A DNA stretch of 64,000 nt from Heracleum sosnowskyi (GCA_030848705.1 JAUIZM010000012.1:3846679-3910678), one strand, 5' to 3'; shown: positions 33,193 to 45,524, numbered from the stretch's first letter. Notes: generated by a model from the letters alone, not told the origin. Program-made: numbers and translations.

Positions 33193-36100
33193 ATGAGTGA
33201 TCTTCAAGTAGTGGGAGGAATCAAGAAGCTTAACAATCACAACTACAATACATGGTCCACCTGTATTGAGTCTTACCTGCAAGGCCAAGACTTGTGGGAG
33301 GTTGTTGGAGGGACTGAAGTCACTCAACCAACAACTGAGGATGTTGTTCGCAAGTGGAAAATCAAAGCAGGCAAAGCTATGTTTGCATTAAAGACCACAA
33401 TCGAGGAAGAAATGCTAGAGCATATTCGGGATGTAAAATCACCAAAAGAAGCCTGGGATACATTTACAACACTCTTTTCGAAGAAGAATGATACTAAATT
33501 GCAGATTCTGGAAAATGGACTACTATCAATGGCACAAAGAGATATGACGATTGCTCAATACTTCCACAAGGTGAATTCCATGTGCCGTGAAATTTCAGAT
33601 TTGGATACAACGGCTGCTATTGGCGAAGCCAGAATAAAGAGAATAGTTATTCATGGTTTAAAACCTGAATACAGAAGTTTTGTTAGTGCTGTACAAGGAT
33701 GGCCGACACAACCATCTCTTGTTGAGTTTGAAAATTTGCTAGCAGGTCAAGAGGCCATGACAAAGCAAATGGAGGGAGCCTCGCTGAAGGGTGAAGATGA
33801 AGCACTCTACACCAAGCACAGCAGAGGCGGATCAAAACAGCACATCAGAGGCGGATTAAAGAAATCTGGTGACATGTCAAAAAGTCATCAGGGAGAGAGA
33901 GGTTTCCGTTCAGGTGGAGCTTCCATTAATCGAGAAAACACTAAGCGATTTGATGGAAAGTGTTATCATTGTGGGAAGAAGGGCCATATGGAGAAGGATT
34001 GTTGGTCAAAGAAGAAGTCTTTAGAGAACAATATTGCTACTTCTACCACTAACGAAGAAGATAGTGGGATGCAGAAGCATTATTGGCAAATGATGAAGAT
34101 GTACTAGCTTCCACAATGACAACGAAAGAGAAGATTGATTATGAGAATGATTGGATCGTAGACTCCGGATGTTCAAACCACATGACAGGTGACAAAAAGA
34201 AGATGCAAAACTTGTCTGAGTATGTGGTAAATCGGGTGGTGGTAACAGTTGACAACTCGAAATTACCAATAACTCATATTGGAAAAGCTGATGTTATACC
34301 TCGGTATAATCAGAATAAAGTGTCACTCCAGAATGTTTACCATGTTCCAGGAATGAAGAAAAATTTGTTATCCGTGGCTCAGTTAACTTCATCTGGTCAC
34401 TATGTTGTCTTTGGTCCACAAGATGTGAAGGTATTTCAAGACCTTAATATCTCAGACAAGCCAACAATGCAGGGGCAAAGGTTAGAGTCTGTTTACGTAA
34501 TGTCTGCAGAATCGGCATACATAGACAAGACGCGAAGAAATGAGACCGCAGATTTGTGGCACATGCGATTGGGTCATGTTAGCTACTCCAAGCTAAGTAT
34601 GATGATGAAGAAATCTATGCTTAAAGGTCTTCCTCATATTAATGTAAGAAGAGATACTATATGTGCAGGATGTCAATATGGTAAGGCACACCAATTGCCA
34701 TATGAGGACTCAAAGTTTAAAGCGAAGAAGCCATTAGAGTTGGTACATTCTGATGTATTTGGACCTGTAAAACAACCATCAAATGGAGGAATGCGATATA
34801 TGGTGACATTCATTGATGATTTTTCCAGATTTGTTTGGGTTTTTCTCATGAAAGAAAAATCTGAAACATTTTTAAAATTCAAGGACTTTAAAGATATGAT
34901 CGAGGGAGAGGCAGTCCACAAAATTCAGTGTTTGCGTATTGATAATGGAGGGGAATATAGCTCAAATGAGTTCTCTCAATACCTACGAGATAACAGAATC
35001 CGTCATCAATTTACTTGTGCAAATACACCCCAGAAAAACGGGGTTGCTGAGAGGAAGAATCAGCATCTTGCAGAAATATGTAGGAGTATGCTACATGCTA
35101 ATAATGTGCCGGGAAGATTTTGGGCTGAAGCTATAATAACGGCATCTCATGTCATCAACAAAATTCCTCAACCGAGGCTGGATTTTATTTCTCCCTTTGA
35201 GAAATTCTGGGGAAAGAAACCTGTTGTAAGTTATCTTCGAGTATTTGGGTGTCTATGCTATGTTTTTGTTCCTGATCACTTACGTAGCAAGATTGATAAG
35301 AAAGCAATCAGATGTATCTTCGTGGGATATGACAATCAACGTAAAGGTTGGAAGTGTTGTGATCCAACAACCGGAAGATGTTACACATAACGTAATGTGA
35401 TTTTTGATGAAGCATCTTCGTGGTGGACATCAGAAAAAGAAAAAGTGCCTAACTCAAAAGAATTTGAAGAGAGGCTGGAACAAAAGATGAGCGAGCATAT
35501 TGTTCAAATTCTGCCAAGCTCGGATGGAGATATATGTGATGATGATGATGAGCAAAACATCACACAAAATCCTTGGCAATCAGGCATGTATCAACAGCCC
35601 CATGAAAGAGATAATTCTGGTGGAACACAAGAATTAACTCCATTGCGAAGGTCAACAAGAAATCGAAGGGTAAATGTTAGATATGCTAATGCAACAATAA
35701 TTGAAGAAATAGAACCTGAGACGTTCGAAGAAGCATCCCAAAAATTAGAATGGATGACAGTAATGAAACAAGAGATTAATGCACTTCAGGAAAATCAAAC
35801 ATGGGAATTAGTGTCAAAGCCAACTGATGTGAAACCTATATCATGCAAATGGGTTTACAAAATAAAGCGTCGACCGGATGGGTCAATTGAGAGACATAGG
35901 TTCGATTAGTAGCTCGCGGCTTTTTACAACAATATGGCCTGGACTATGACGAAACATTTAGTCCAGTGGCAAAACTTACAACTGTAAGAGTTCTACTTGC
36001 ATTGGCTGCTAACAAGAATGGGAACGTATGGCAGATGGACGTAAAGAATGCATTTCTACATAGAGAGCTTGATCGAGTGATTTACATGAATCAGCCAAGA

Positions 36101-37264
36101 GGATTCGAAAGTGTAGCTCATCCTAATCTTGTTTGCAAACTCAGAAAAGCTCTTTACGGACTAAAGCAGGCACCGCGTGCGTGGTATGGAAAGATAGCTG
36201 AGTTTTTAAGCCAAAGTGGTTATTTGATGGCACAATCAGATTCTAGCTTATTTGTTAAAATAAGAGAAGGAAAATTGGCAGTGGTGTTGGTATATGTTGA
36301 TGATTTGATCATCACCGGAGATGATGAAGAAGAAAATTTTCAAACAAGGAAAAATTTATCAGTCCGCTTTCAGATGAAAGAGCTTGGAGAGCTCAAGCAC
36401 TTCTTGGGATTGGAGGTTGATCGTACTGAAGAGGGGCTGTTTCTTTGTCAACAGAAATATGCTAAAGATTTACTACAGAGGTTCGGTATGCTTGATTGTA
36501 AATCAATTTTAACACCCATGGAGCCAAATGTAAAATTATGTGCTCACGAAGGAAAAGACCTGGAAGATTTAGCAATGTATCGACAAATAGTAGGTAGTCT
36601 AATCTACTTGACTATTACTCGTCCCGATATATCTTATCCAGTAGGTGTGATAAGTCGATACATGCAAAATCCAAAGAAGCCTCACTTGGAAGTTGTTCGA
36701 CGAATACTCAGATATATAAAAGGTACAATAGACTATGGTCTGATGTACAAGAAAGGTGAAGACTGTAATATAGTCGGATATTGTGATGCTGACTACGCAG
36801 GAGATCTTGATACTCGTAGATCAACTACAGGATATATGTGTATGCTAGGATCTGGAACTGTTTCTTGGTGTAGTAAGAGACAACCAATAGTGTCTCTGTC
36901 AACAACAGAAGCTGAATACCGGGCAGCAGCAATGGCAGCTCAGGAGAGCACATGGCTGATACAACTACTGCAGGATTTGCATCAGCCAATCAACTCTGCA
37001 ATTCCACTCTTCTGTGACAATCAGTCAGCGATTCGTCTAGCTTAAAATCCATTTTTTCACGCAAGGACAAAACATGTTGAAGTGCATTATCATTTTCTTC
37101 GAGAAAAAGTTTTGCAAGAAGAGATTGCAATGAGGCAAGTTCCGACAAATGAACAAATTGCTGATTTGTTTACTAAAAGCTTGAATACCGGAAAATATGA
37201 GAAGTTTCGCCACCAACTTGGAGTGGTTCAGAGAATGGGGACTAACATTGAGGGAGAGTGTTAA
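33193..37264 (+). pseudogene. Copia-2 gag-pol polyprotein, broken
   Basis: A copia polyprotein in its usual order. Gag (33193 onward, MSDLQVVGGIKKLN) ends in a CYHCGKKGHMEKDC knuckle; protease has DWIVDSGCSNHMT; integrase has a zinc region (LWHMRLGHVS ... CAGCQYGK) and core residues around HSDVFGP, DNGGEYSS and ERKNQH; reverse transcriptase has VYVDDLIITG; RNase H has GYCDADYAGD and the STTEAEY block. Breaks: a 1-bp frame change after the knuckle (about 34070), TAA at 35388-35390, a 1-bp loss near 35897-35902, and TAA at 37043-37045. The final stop (37262) overlaps the 3' LTR start by 4 bp of coding. The catalytic motifs themselves are intact. Confidence 0.95.
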
Positions 37265-37542
37265 AGTCAATACTAGTCCCCAAAGTCCAAATTACAGCCA
37301 ACACATTTCTGGTTACTAGTTGCTGGTTGACAAATAAGTTAGTATAATAATTTCAACTATTAGTTTCTAGTTGAATAGTTTCTGGTTGAAGTATTTAGTA
37401 AGTGATAGACTTATGGCATGGTCTAGATTAATTCTGCTATCTTTGTTGTAGGGTGAAGATGGTTTTCTGAAACCTATAAATACACCCTTATATCTGAGTT
37501 TAATAAAAATAACAGTTGTCTTAAGTCCAGAGAGAAAAGATC
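37259..37542 (+). mobile_element. 3' LTR of copia-2, truncated
   Basis: Matches the first roughly 283 bp of the 5' LTR, including the TATA box (37475), then stops at AGAAAAGATCAG. About 80 bp of the LTR end are lost. The next sequence is the 3' flank of the SNAP43 gene. Confidence 0.9.
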
Positions 37543-37683
37543 AGTTCATAATCTTATTGAACAAGAGGTCAGATAAACGAATTTTTGCAGCAAATATCCT
37601 TTCACTAATGGATAAAAGTTTTTTTACTCTGGCGCATACATTGTCAGCACGTGTGGTTCTAAAAATTGCATTCTTCTAGTTGA

Positions 37684-38754
37684 TCAGTCTTCACTATCTC
37701 CTTCATAGTCTGAAAGTGTTTGTTCAAGTTCAATCACCAATTCATCTTCACTATCTCCTTCGTTGTGTGCGAGTTCCTGCTCAAGTTCCATTGCAAAGTC
37801 ATCATCAATACCATCTTCCTCCAGTTGATAGTTATCATCGTCCCCTTCATTGGGGGAGTGATCCAATTCACTATGTATAGTGTCCTGTTGTTGTCCAAGG
37901 TTGCAAGACTGTCCATACTCAGAATGTCCGTCGACAGGTCGTTGGCCATATCTAGTGTTTTGATAAAACAATTCTTTCACATTGCTCCACTCTTCACTAG
38001 TATCTCCCACCACATCTCCAATCAATCTATGATTTTCCGTTACGTGTTCTATGTCTTGAATATCTATCGAATCACCCACCTCTTTTACAGCTAACTTCTT
38101 GGCTCTTTCATAGTCTGTTGACATTTTCTTAAGGTGATAAACGTCAAGTTCCATACCCAAGTCCATGTGAATAAAATGCTCAATCTGACTATTTTCAAAT
38201 AACTTCTTCTGTGCAATTCGAATGGTTGCATCCTCTTTAGCTCTGAGTTCTTTCATCTTCTCAGTTATAGAACCTTCCTTTAAATCAACAGCACCGAAAA
38301 GAAACATGTTTCTTTCCAACATTCGGTTGACTAAAGCTGGGGCAACATTCACCTTCTCCTTTTTCGAGTCAACAACAAGTTTTCTGAGTCTCCCAAGTTC
38401 TCCGAGAGAAATATAAATCCGAAAAGAAGGCTTGTATGGTTGAGTCTCGTAAAGACAGTGAAGACAATAAAGCCCTCCAAGTCTGGTAGACAGAGATGCA
38501 TTAGCCACCACATAACCAATGCAATGAGAGTAGAGAGATTGCATGAAACAACCAACGTTAGTTGTAGGTCTGGCCTCATAAATGAATGAGAATTTCCTGC
38601 ATGTCCATACTTTCTTCATATCAACCAACGTTGTTGATCCATCTTTGACAAACTCCTGAATAAGCTCATCGATGTCTAATTTGAAGGTTTCGATGTCGAA
38701 TGACAGACCTTTGTTTCTCTTCTTAAGAGTGATTTTGTTAGGCCCCGTATCCAT
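37684..38754 (-). CDS. snRNA-activating protein complex subunit SNAP43 homologue
   Basis: An uninterrupted 356-codon minus-strand ORF. SNAP43 (SNAPC1) is a subunit of SNAPc, the nuclear complex that binds the upstream element of snRNA genes for Pol II and Pol III. The N-terminal 190 residues fit the SNAP43 family: FKLDIDELIQEFVKDGSTTL, VWTCRKFSFIYEARP, MQSLYSHCIGYVVANASLS, RLGGLYCLHCLYETQPYKPS and IEHFIHMDLGMELD. The C-terminal third is acidic and partly repetitive (DDDFAMELEQEL, DELVIELEQTL, EGDSED). The ATG at 38754 directly follows a good acceptor (TGTTTTAG), so a leader intron (38755-38843, donor CAG/GTGCTTG) is plausible. A C-terminal piece is duplicated at 7108. This is the only plausibly intact host gene in the window; an expressed locus and a retrocopy cannot be told apart here. 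Confidence 0.85.
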   Translation of the reverse strand: MDTGPNKITLKKRNKGLSFDIETFKLDIDELIQEFVKDGSTTLVDMKKVWTCRKFSFIYEARPTTNVGCFMQSLYSHCIGYVVANASLSTRLGGLYCLHCLYETQPYKPSFRIYISLGELGRLRKLVVDSKKEKVNVAPALVNRMLERNMFLFGAVDLKEGSITEKMKELRAKEDATIRIAQKKLFENSQIEHFIHMDLGMELDVYHLKKMSTDYERAKKLAVKEVGDSIDIQDIEHVTENHRLIGDVVGDTSEEWSNVKELFYQNTRYGQRPVDGHSEYGQSCNLGQQQDTIHSELDHSPNEGDDDNYQLEEDGIDDDFAMELEQELAHNEGDSEDELVIELEQTLSDYEGDSED

Positions 38755-39434
38755 CTAAAACACAAACAGAGCAATTGAATTTGCAATGTTTGTCAAAAAC
38801 AAAAGAAGAAGAAAGAAATATCCGTGCCAAGAAAATCAAGCACCTGAAAAGTTTACACAATTTGAAATGTTTGTCATGCACATTCCGAACATTCCGAAAC
38901 ATTCCGAACTTAATTTGATACAGATTAAGACGTACCAGATTACGAAACAGAATAGGAAATAGATAATGACAAAGTGGGCCAGTGGGGTGGTGTATAAGTT
39001 ATACTTTCTCTTTATTTCCTTCTTTTTTTTGTTCAATCCACTTTTGACTTTTTTGTTCTTCGTGTTTCTTTTTTTGTTTTAAGGTAATCATTTACGGTAT
39101 AATTTTATAGATAATAATTAAGAAGGAAACCATTACAGCAACCCTAACTCCCATGGAAGAGAATTCACGCAACCTAAATAAATAGGTGCAAGCAAAGTTT
39201 TTTTTGTGAGAGATCGCCATTGGCAAAGAAAAAGTTGGAGTGGGGCGAAGGAGTGAAAAAAGTAAAAGGGGGGGATCCATATGGTTGTGTGAAGAGAGAG
39301 AAGAGAGAAGCGCGCGAGTCTCATTGAAGTTTCAAATAATCAGTATTTTTTTTCTTCGTGTTTCTTTTCTTCATAGAAATATTACTTGCTTTAAATATTT
39401 AATGTAATAATAATTAAAATTAGGTATATCAATA
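38755..39434 (-). promoter_or_regulatory. Upstream region of SNAP43
   Basis: Holds the possible leader intron and an upstream pyrimidine-rich stretch (minus strand CTTCTCTCTTCTCTCTTCAC near 39300). Two overlapping short frames (39092-39324, minus) have no recognisable similarity. No clear TATA box could be chosen. Confidence 0.35.
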
Positions 39435-40410
39435 TCAATACTATATTATTAAAGCCGAAACATTGAAAGTTTTGGTTTTCGGTTAACGGTCGGTTTTTGG
39501 TTTTCGGTACTTTTTCTAATTAATAAATTAATAATATAATCAAAATTTGGGAAAGTTTTATTCTACATAAATATTTCACTATATTTTACTATATAAAAAT
39601 CAAATAATATTGAAATCTAATAAAAAAAATGGAAATGTGGGATATAATTTGTTTAAATTTAGGATACACTGCTACAAATATACTTTTTTCTTTTTAGGAT
39701 AACGAAAACTAATTCAAATCAAATCTTTAATGGAATTGTATTATTGTCAAGTTACCAAAATAGTAACTAGATGATTTGCTTTTATATTTAAAAAATATTT
39801 TTTTCTAACAAAATCTACTTCTTTTCCAAAAATATCATTACAATTATCTTTAAATTAAAACATATTACCTTTTATATTTGTTATTACTAAAATATATGTT
39901 TTCCAAAAATATGAGGTGCAATCTTTACTTATTTATTTTAAAACCTATTTTTATACTCTATTTAATAAATAATAAAATAATATAAAAATAGTAACTAACT
40001 GATTGCCTTTTATAATTAAAAAAAATCTAACAAAATATACTCATTTTCCAAAAATATCACGACAATTACCTTTAAATTAAAACATAATATCTTTTATATT
40101 TGTTATCACTAAAATCTCTATTTTCCAAAAATATGAGGTGCAATCCTTACTTATTTATTTTAAAATCTATTTTAAAATAAATATTTAAATTTCTCATTTT
40201 ATAAATTATCATATTAATTTTTACTTTTATTTTAATATTTTCCGTTCACATTAAATTTTTTAGTTTATTATTTTTAAGGCCTGTATTTTTTAATATTTTT
40301 TTACGTTCCAATTAATATTTAAGTTTCTCATTTTATAATTTATCATATTAATTTCAATTTTTTAGTTTATTATTTTTTAAGGCCCGTGCCTTGCACGGGT
40401 TATAGGCTAG
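39435..40410 (+). mobile_element. Helitron H1 (about 1.0 kb)
   Basis: The 3' end is the hairpin GGCCCGTGCCTTGCACGGGT followed by TATAGGCTAG and a host T (40411), the CTRR-T signature of Helitrons. The 5' end is placed at TCAATACTATATTATTAAAG after a host A; this end is less certain. The body contains two copies of a roughly 225-bp unit (39760-39960 and 39987-40170, sharing TTCCAAAAATATGAGGTGCA). No Rep/helicase gene, so non-autonomous. Confidence 0.7.
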
Positions 40411-40904
40411 TATATATATAAAGGAGGATACGTGGGAGGTGAGGTGGCGCCCTAAGATCGTCTTAATCTATTTTTCTAATTTTTCTAGAGGTTTACAATT
40501 TAAATACTGATAAAAAAAATATTCTTTAGCATATTAGAATTAGAATAGGTGTTCGAATTTATAGAGGAGAAGAGTTCGAATTTATAGCGAAGACATATAA
40601 TTAAAAGTTCTATTTGAAGTAGAATAGGTGTTTGAATTTGTAGTGGGAAAGAGTTCAAATATAAAAGAAGTGCTTGCAAAATTCTATTTGAAGTAGAATA
40701 GGTGTTTCGATTTATAGAGGAAAAGAGTTCGGATGTAAAAGAAGTACTTGCATTTAAAAATTCTATTAAAAGTAGAATAAGTGTTTCACGGGAGGACGGC
40801 TTATTAGCGAGGACCGAGTAATTTTCGTAATTTATTTGATAGAGTTTTTAAAAAAAATTATTACGCCGCCGCGAAGCGCGGCGCGACGCGGCTTTTTTAA
40901 CTAG
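40411..40904 (+). mobile_element. Helitron-like element H2 with GC-rich hairpin
   Basis: Ends in GCGGCTTTTTTAACTAG then T. The terminal hairpin (CCGCCGCGAAGCGCGGCG, about 40866-40885) is strikingly GC-rich against the AT-rich surroundings. The 5' end abuts the H1 3' end and lacks a clear TC start. Repeats of TTCTATT.GAAGTAGAATAGG type fill the body. Confidence 0.55.
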
Positions 40905-40914
40905 TTTAACTATA

Positions 40915-41735
40915 CTAGATGATAACCCGTGCAAAGCACGGGCCGAGATAAATTATGAAATTAATTAATATTAAAATTTTATTCATAAATTCTATTTTGA
41001 AGTATCGAAGTACTGATAATATATTATAGATTAAAATATAATATTAAATTCTATGTTATATAGGACTTGAGTTCTATGTGAGATATGAGATGAAACCAAA
41101 ACAAAAAAATGGAACCAAATTTGGTACCATTGGATTTCGCTTATTAATAAAGGTTATAGATTAAATTTATTAAATTAATTGATATTAAAATTTTATTATT
41201 TTATATTGTAATAATAATAACTATTATTATTATTTAAAACAACTAACGAAGTACCTTAATTTTATTTTGAAGTACCGAAGTATTGATAATATATTATAGA
41301 TCAAAATATAATATTAAATTCTATGTTATATAAGACTTTAGTTCTATTTGAGATAGGACTTTATTGGTGAAACCAAAACAAAAAAATAGAACCAAATTTG
41401 GTACCGTTGGGTTTCGCTTATTGATAAAGGTTATAGATAGATATGTGATATAAGACTTTAGTTCTATTAATAAAGATTGTAGATATTATAATATTAATAA
41501 TATTATTATAATTTTGACTTATTATTATTTAAAATAACTAACGAAGTACCCTAAATTCTATTTTGATGTACCGAAGTACTGATAATATATTTTAGATTAA
41601 AAAATAATATTAAATTGTATGTGATATAGAACTTTAGTTCTATATGAGATAGGACTCCAGGGATAAAACCAAAAAGGATGGAACCAAATTTGGTACCATA
41701 AAAAAGGGGTTTCGCTTATTAATAAAGGTTATAGA
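40915..41735 (-). mobile_element. Helitron H3 (minus strand) made of three tandem units
   Basis: On the minus strand it ends GGCCCGTGCTTTGCACGGGT then TATCATCTAG and a host T (complement of 40914). The body has three roughly 290-bp units, each with GGAACCAAATTTGGTACC and CGCTTATTAATAAAGGTTAT. The last unit ends at about 41735, where the minus-strand TCTATAACC would be the 5' end. Non-coding. Confidence 0.65.
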
Positions 41736-42058
41736 TATTTTAATATTTAACAAATATTTGGTTAACATAAGAATATTATATATGTGAAATTTAAAATACA
41801 AAAATACCTCTTTCAAGTAAAAAGGAAGAAGAATGGGTACCATTTAGAAAAATTGAAAACAAAAAATGTACCTTTAGACAACATCCCTTCAAATTAAAAA
41901 AGGAAATGTAACTTATTAGCCGTTCTGCTTGTTTGGCGGCGACGGCGTGTTGTCTGCATCAATATATGAGGTTTATCTCCATTATTCACGCTTTCATCTT
42001 ATCACTTCAAGAATCATAAATTATGCATTATATGTTATGCATATTTATATTGATTGAA
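41736..42058 (+). other. Remnant resembling the PPR leader region
   Basis: Around 41965-42040, AATATATGAGGTTTATCTCC and TTCAAGAATCATAAATTATG match the upstream region of the PPR pseudogenes at 28342 and 32260, but the coding frame is lost after a few codons. The left part (41736-41930) is unassigned. Confidence 0.5.
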
Positions 42059-42066
42059 AATTAAAA

Positions 42067-42711
42067 GAATAATGCTAGTGACCCAAAATAGGTACAAAAA
42101 AAGTTACAAAATACACGCGGTAGATTTTAATTGGTTGTAATAATAAAGGCTTAATTATAACATAAACCTTGAAGTATGACTTTTTGTACACATAAAACCC
42201 TAAAGAAAAATGTTGTACACATCAAACCTTTAAGTACTGATTATGTATATATAGAACCCTCTTCCAAAAACACAATCGAGTAAGGTAGGATTTAAGTGGT
42301 ATTTCATGCCACCATGTCATTTATTGCTTGAATAAGATGGGGTACAATGTCGATAATTATATAGATGTTTATTTTTCAATCATAGAAAGACTTTTTCAAG
42401 GATAATATTTCCCATAAATGGACATGAACTATGGTTATTTGGTAGTGTGTTTTGGAGCAGGGGTCAGTGTATACATAACCAATACTTGAAGGTTCGATGT
42501 GTACGACATTTTTCTTTAGGGTTCTATGTGTACAAAAAGTCATAATTCAAGGTTTATGTTATAATTAAGCCAATAATAAATGGGGCCCATGCATGCACAT
42601 CAATAACACAAATAAAAAAATACCATACTGCCACATCAACCATGACATGTCATTTAGTAACAATTTTTTGTAACAATTTTTTGTGCCTCTAGCACTACTC
42701 TAATTAAAATA
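42067..42711. mobile_element. hAT-like MITE with 8-bp target duplication, hosting another MITE
   Basis: Degenerate TIRs (GAATAATGCTAGTGACCCAA at left; the complement of CCTCTAGCACTACTCT at right) are flanked by AATTAAAA on both sides (42059-42066 and 42712-42719). An 8-bp duplication fits the hAT superfamily. The inner element at 42148-42571 interrupts it. Confidence 0.7.
42148..42571. mobile_element. MULE-type MITE (424 bp), nested
   Basis: TIRs of about 110 bp (GGCTTAATTATAACATAAAC ...) are nearly identical in inverted orientation and flanked by the 9-bp duplication AATAATAAA (42139-42147 and 42572-42580). It has no coding capacity and can form one long hairpin. Confidence 0.95.
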
Positions 42712-42719
42712 CAAGCGTA

Positions 42720-43731
42720 ATTATTAGCACTGTGTTTCTGATGGCTCATGGATCGTATAACAAACGCCTTAGTGTGGGTACAAAAACTGCACTATAGTTA
42801 GATGGTTACCATTAGAAAATATTCAAGATTGAGGTCTTTTTAAGTTTTGAAATGATACTAAAGTTGTTTGGTGTGTGCAAGATTTATGTTGAAACATTCT
42901 TGTGTTTAATTTTGTTGTTATTGCACGTCACTGTATGAGATTATGTACACTGCTCACAAAAAGTGAAAACGGACTTCCCCAAGATATGCAGTCACCATTT
43001 GTGAATTGTCATTTACATGTAATTAGATTAAAGAGTTAAACTCTACGATACGATAACATAAATGACTGAATCAAAGGCGATTTTTTTAGTTAACCACTTC
43101 TAAGTAACAATGTTTTATTTTTCAGCTAATATAGTTACATCCTTGCATAGTGATTTCGCTGCTAAATGTGCATCGAACATGTTACATAGTACATATTAGT
43201 GGATTCTGGATCATACTACCATTGGCTATGTTTAGCTTTTTTTTTATACCTATATTGATGCTTGTACAATGTGCTTCACAACAAACTTTGACCCCGTAGA
43301 TGACGCTTGTACATGGAAGTAATTCAACTCTTAGGAACACCGAATGCTTATCATTATCGATAGTTGTTGTGTGTTGGGTTGTTCTTTTAGATTCACATTC
43401 GATATCTTAAAGTAACTGATATAATATTAAGAAAGTGAACATGATTGCGTATCTGTAAATATTAATTTTTTTTCAGCGGCTACGTGATATGGCCAATTAC
43501 ATGCGACCGATAATTATAATAATTGTTTAACCAAAATCCCTATCATTTCATTATTAATAATTATAATATTATCTTCCAATCATGTGAATTGAGGACTATA
43601 TACTTCCAATAATATTCTATTCTTTTGAAATATATGCACTGCATAAGTAGGGTCATATACATTTTAATTATTGTAAAATATGTTCGATCCACCATTTTAT
43701 ATCCTTAACAATGACACATTATTGTACTCTG
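42720..43731. other. Intergenic, no gene seen
   Basis: AT-rich sequence without recognisable genes or repeats. Confidence 0.5.
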
Positions 43732-45324
43732 CTAGAAAATGACTCGTGCCTCGCACGGGTGACACATGTCATTTATAGTATTGTGCGAAAATATTTAAAC
43801 TAATGTTGTTTATGACATAATTTTCATTATTTTTTAAATTTATTTGTTTATAATGTTAAATTTCCTTTATATAGTAATTTCACTATTTTATAAATACATA
43901 CGTGTATAGTACTTGTATTTTATGTTTTTGGTTTTTTTATAACCCCAATTGTTAGTAATTCGAATTTTAGATGTGATATTTTGGATTATCCTCATATTTG
44001 TACGATAATTTTTATGATAATATTTTGTCTCCGTAAACTTAATATTTCTTAATTTAATTACGTTTAAAAAACCGGTTGAATTCCCTAATCTATTTAATAC
44101 ACGGGTTATGTAATATTTTATGTTCACGGTTATCTTTTCTACCTCTTATACTATGTATCACCCTTTGTCTTAAAACCCTAGTTGAATTCTCTTCGATTTG
44201 TGAGTATCTTTCTATCTCTATTTACTTGGGGGTGACCAAAATGGCCTTCTCATTCTATTTTGTGACCTTGACTTTCGTCGTCGTTAACAATACATAAAAG
44301 AAACTACTTACAATCCGGGCAAATTGGGGGTGGTCAATGCCACGTCCTGTCTCAACGTATGTTCGACCCTACACACATATATGTGTATGAATCACAATAT
44401 ATGTGACTTTGTGTTCAAGTGGTATACAAATGTACAAGTTAAAGATTATAACATAAGTTCAATTTAGCTACATAATTATTTCATATATTTTGAAATTAAA
44501 TAGAATGTCTCTCATTAAATGACACACTCATATTTTGCGTAAAATTCAAAAAATATGTGATTATGTAGTCTAATGATATAAAGATGTTTCAGTTAATAGA
44601 TAAACTCAAGTTCAATTTCTAGAATAACATTTTTTAAATAAATAATAAAAATCGAGGGAAGTTAGTTATTTCAAATCACGAACAAAATGTCTCATGATTA
44701 AATTGTCTCACCAATTAAAAGATTTTGTTTTGCTATTATATTATAAAATAGATAGATATAGTGATAGATACCAAAATATTCTTTTACTCACGCGACACAC
44801 ACACACATAAATGTGTTTGACGGAGAACACATATTGACTGAATGGTGTGGTGGTAGGAAGATGTGCGAATTAGTGTATAGACCCAAGTTCAATACCTTTC
44901 AACAACAAGTTTCTTTTAAAAAGTAAACACAAGGAAAATTTAGATATTTCAAATTGAATAAAATTTATCACCTATTAGATTGAATGAAATGTCTTTGCCC
45001 TTGTTGAGCTATAATAAAATAGATATATAAAAATAGATAATAAATATTCCTCTACTCACGCGACACACACACACACATATGATGTGTGTGATTTGGAACA
45101 CATAAGACTGAGTGGTGTGGTGGTATGAAGATGTGCAAATTATTGCATAGACTTGAGTTCAATTCCCTTCAACAACAATTTTTTTTAAAAATAGTAAACC
45201 CATGGGCAATTTAGACATTCCAAATGCATTAAAATGTTTCACCAATTTATATTGAATAAAATGTATCATGAATTATTGCCCCTTGTTGGGCTATTAATAA
45301 TATAATAGAATAATAGATAATAGA
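43732..45324 (-). mobile_element. Helitron H4 (minus strand, about 1.6 kb) with tRNA-like modules
   Basis: The minus-strand 5' end is TCTATTATCTATTATTC preceded by host A (45325). The 3' end is ACCCGTGCGAGGCACGAG then TCATTTTCTAG (43732). The base after CTAG is C rather than the usual T. Inside, a roughly 275-bp unit occurs about three times (44571, 44838 and 45110), the last two starting in CACACACACA runs. Each unit has a tRNA-like plus-strand sequence with an AGTTCAATTCC-type B box. It lies directly beside a PPR fragment. Confidence 0.65.
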
Positions 45325-45515
45325 TTGGGGAAATTGGAAAAGGCGGTTGCGGTATTTAAGGAGATGGAGAGCTTGGGGTTTAATCCTACTGTTACTTCGT
45401 ATAATACATTGATTGTTGGATACTGTAAACAGGGTCTTTTGAACTCTGCCTTGAAGCTAAAAGATTCGATGGTGAGGAACGGTGTACAACCAAGTGATAA
45501 CCATGGCCGAGACAA
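45325..45515 (+). pseudogene. PPR repeat fragment (about two motifs)
   Basis: The frame reads LGKLEKAVAVFKEMESLGFN, then VTSYNTLIVGYCKQGLLNSA, classic 35-residue P-type PPR motifs. It begins exactly at the Helitron H4 end and runs into the target duplication of the next element. It may be the middle part missing from the family members at 27678 and 32260, but identity to them cannot be shown because those copies lack this region. Confidence 0.8.
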
Positions 45516-45524
45516 TTTATTAAA

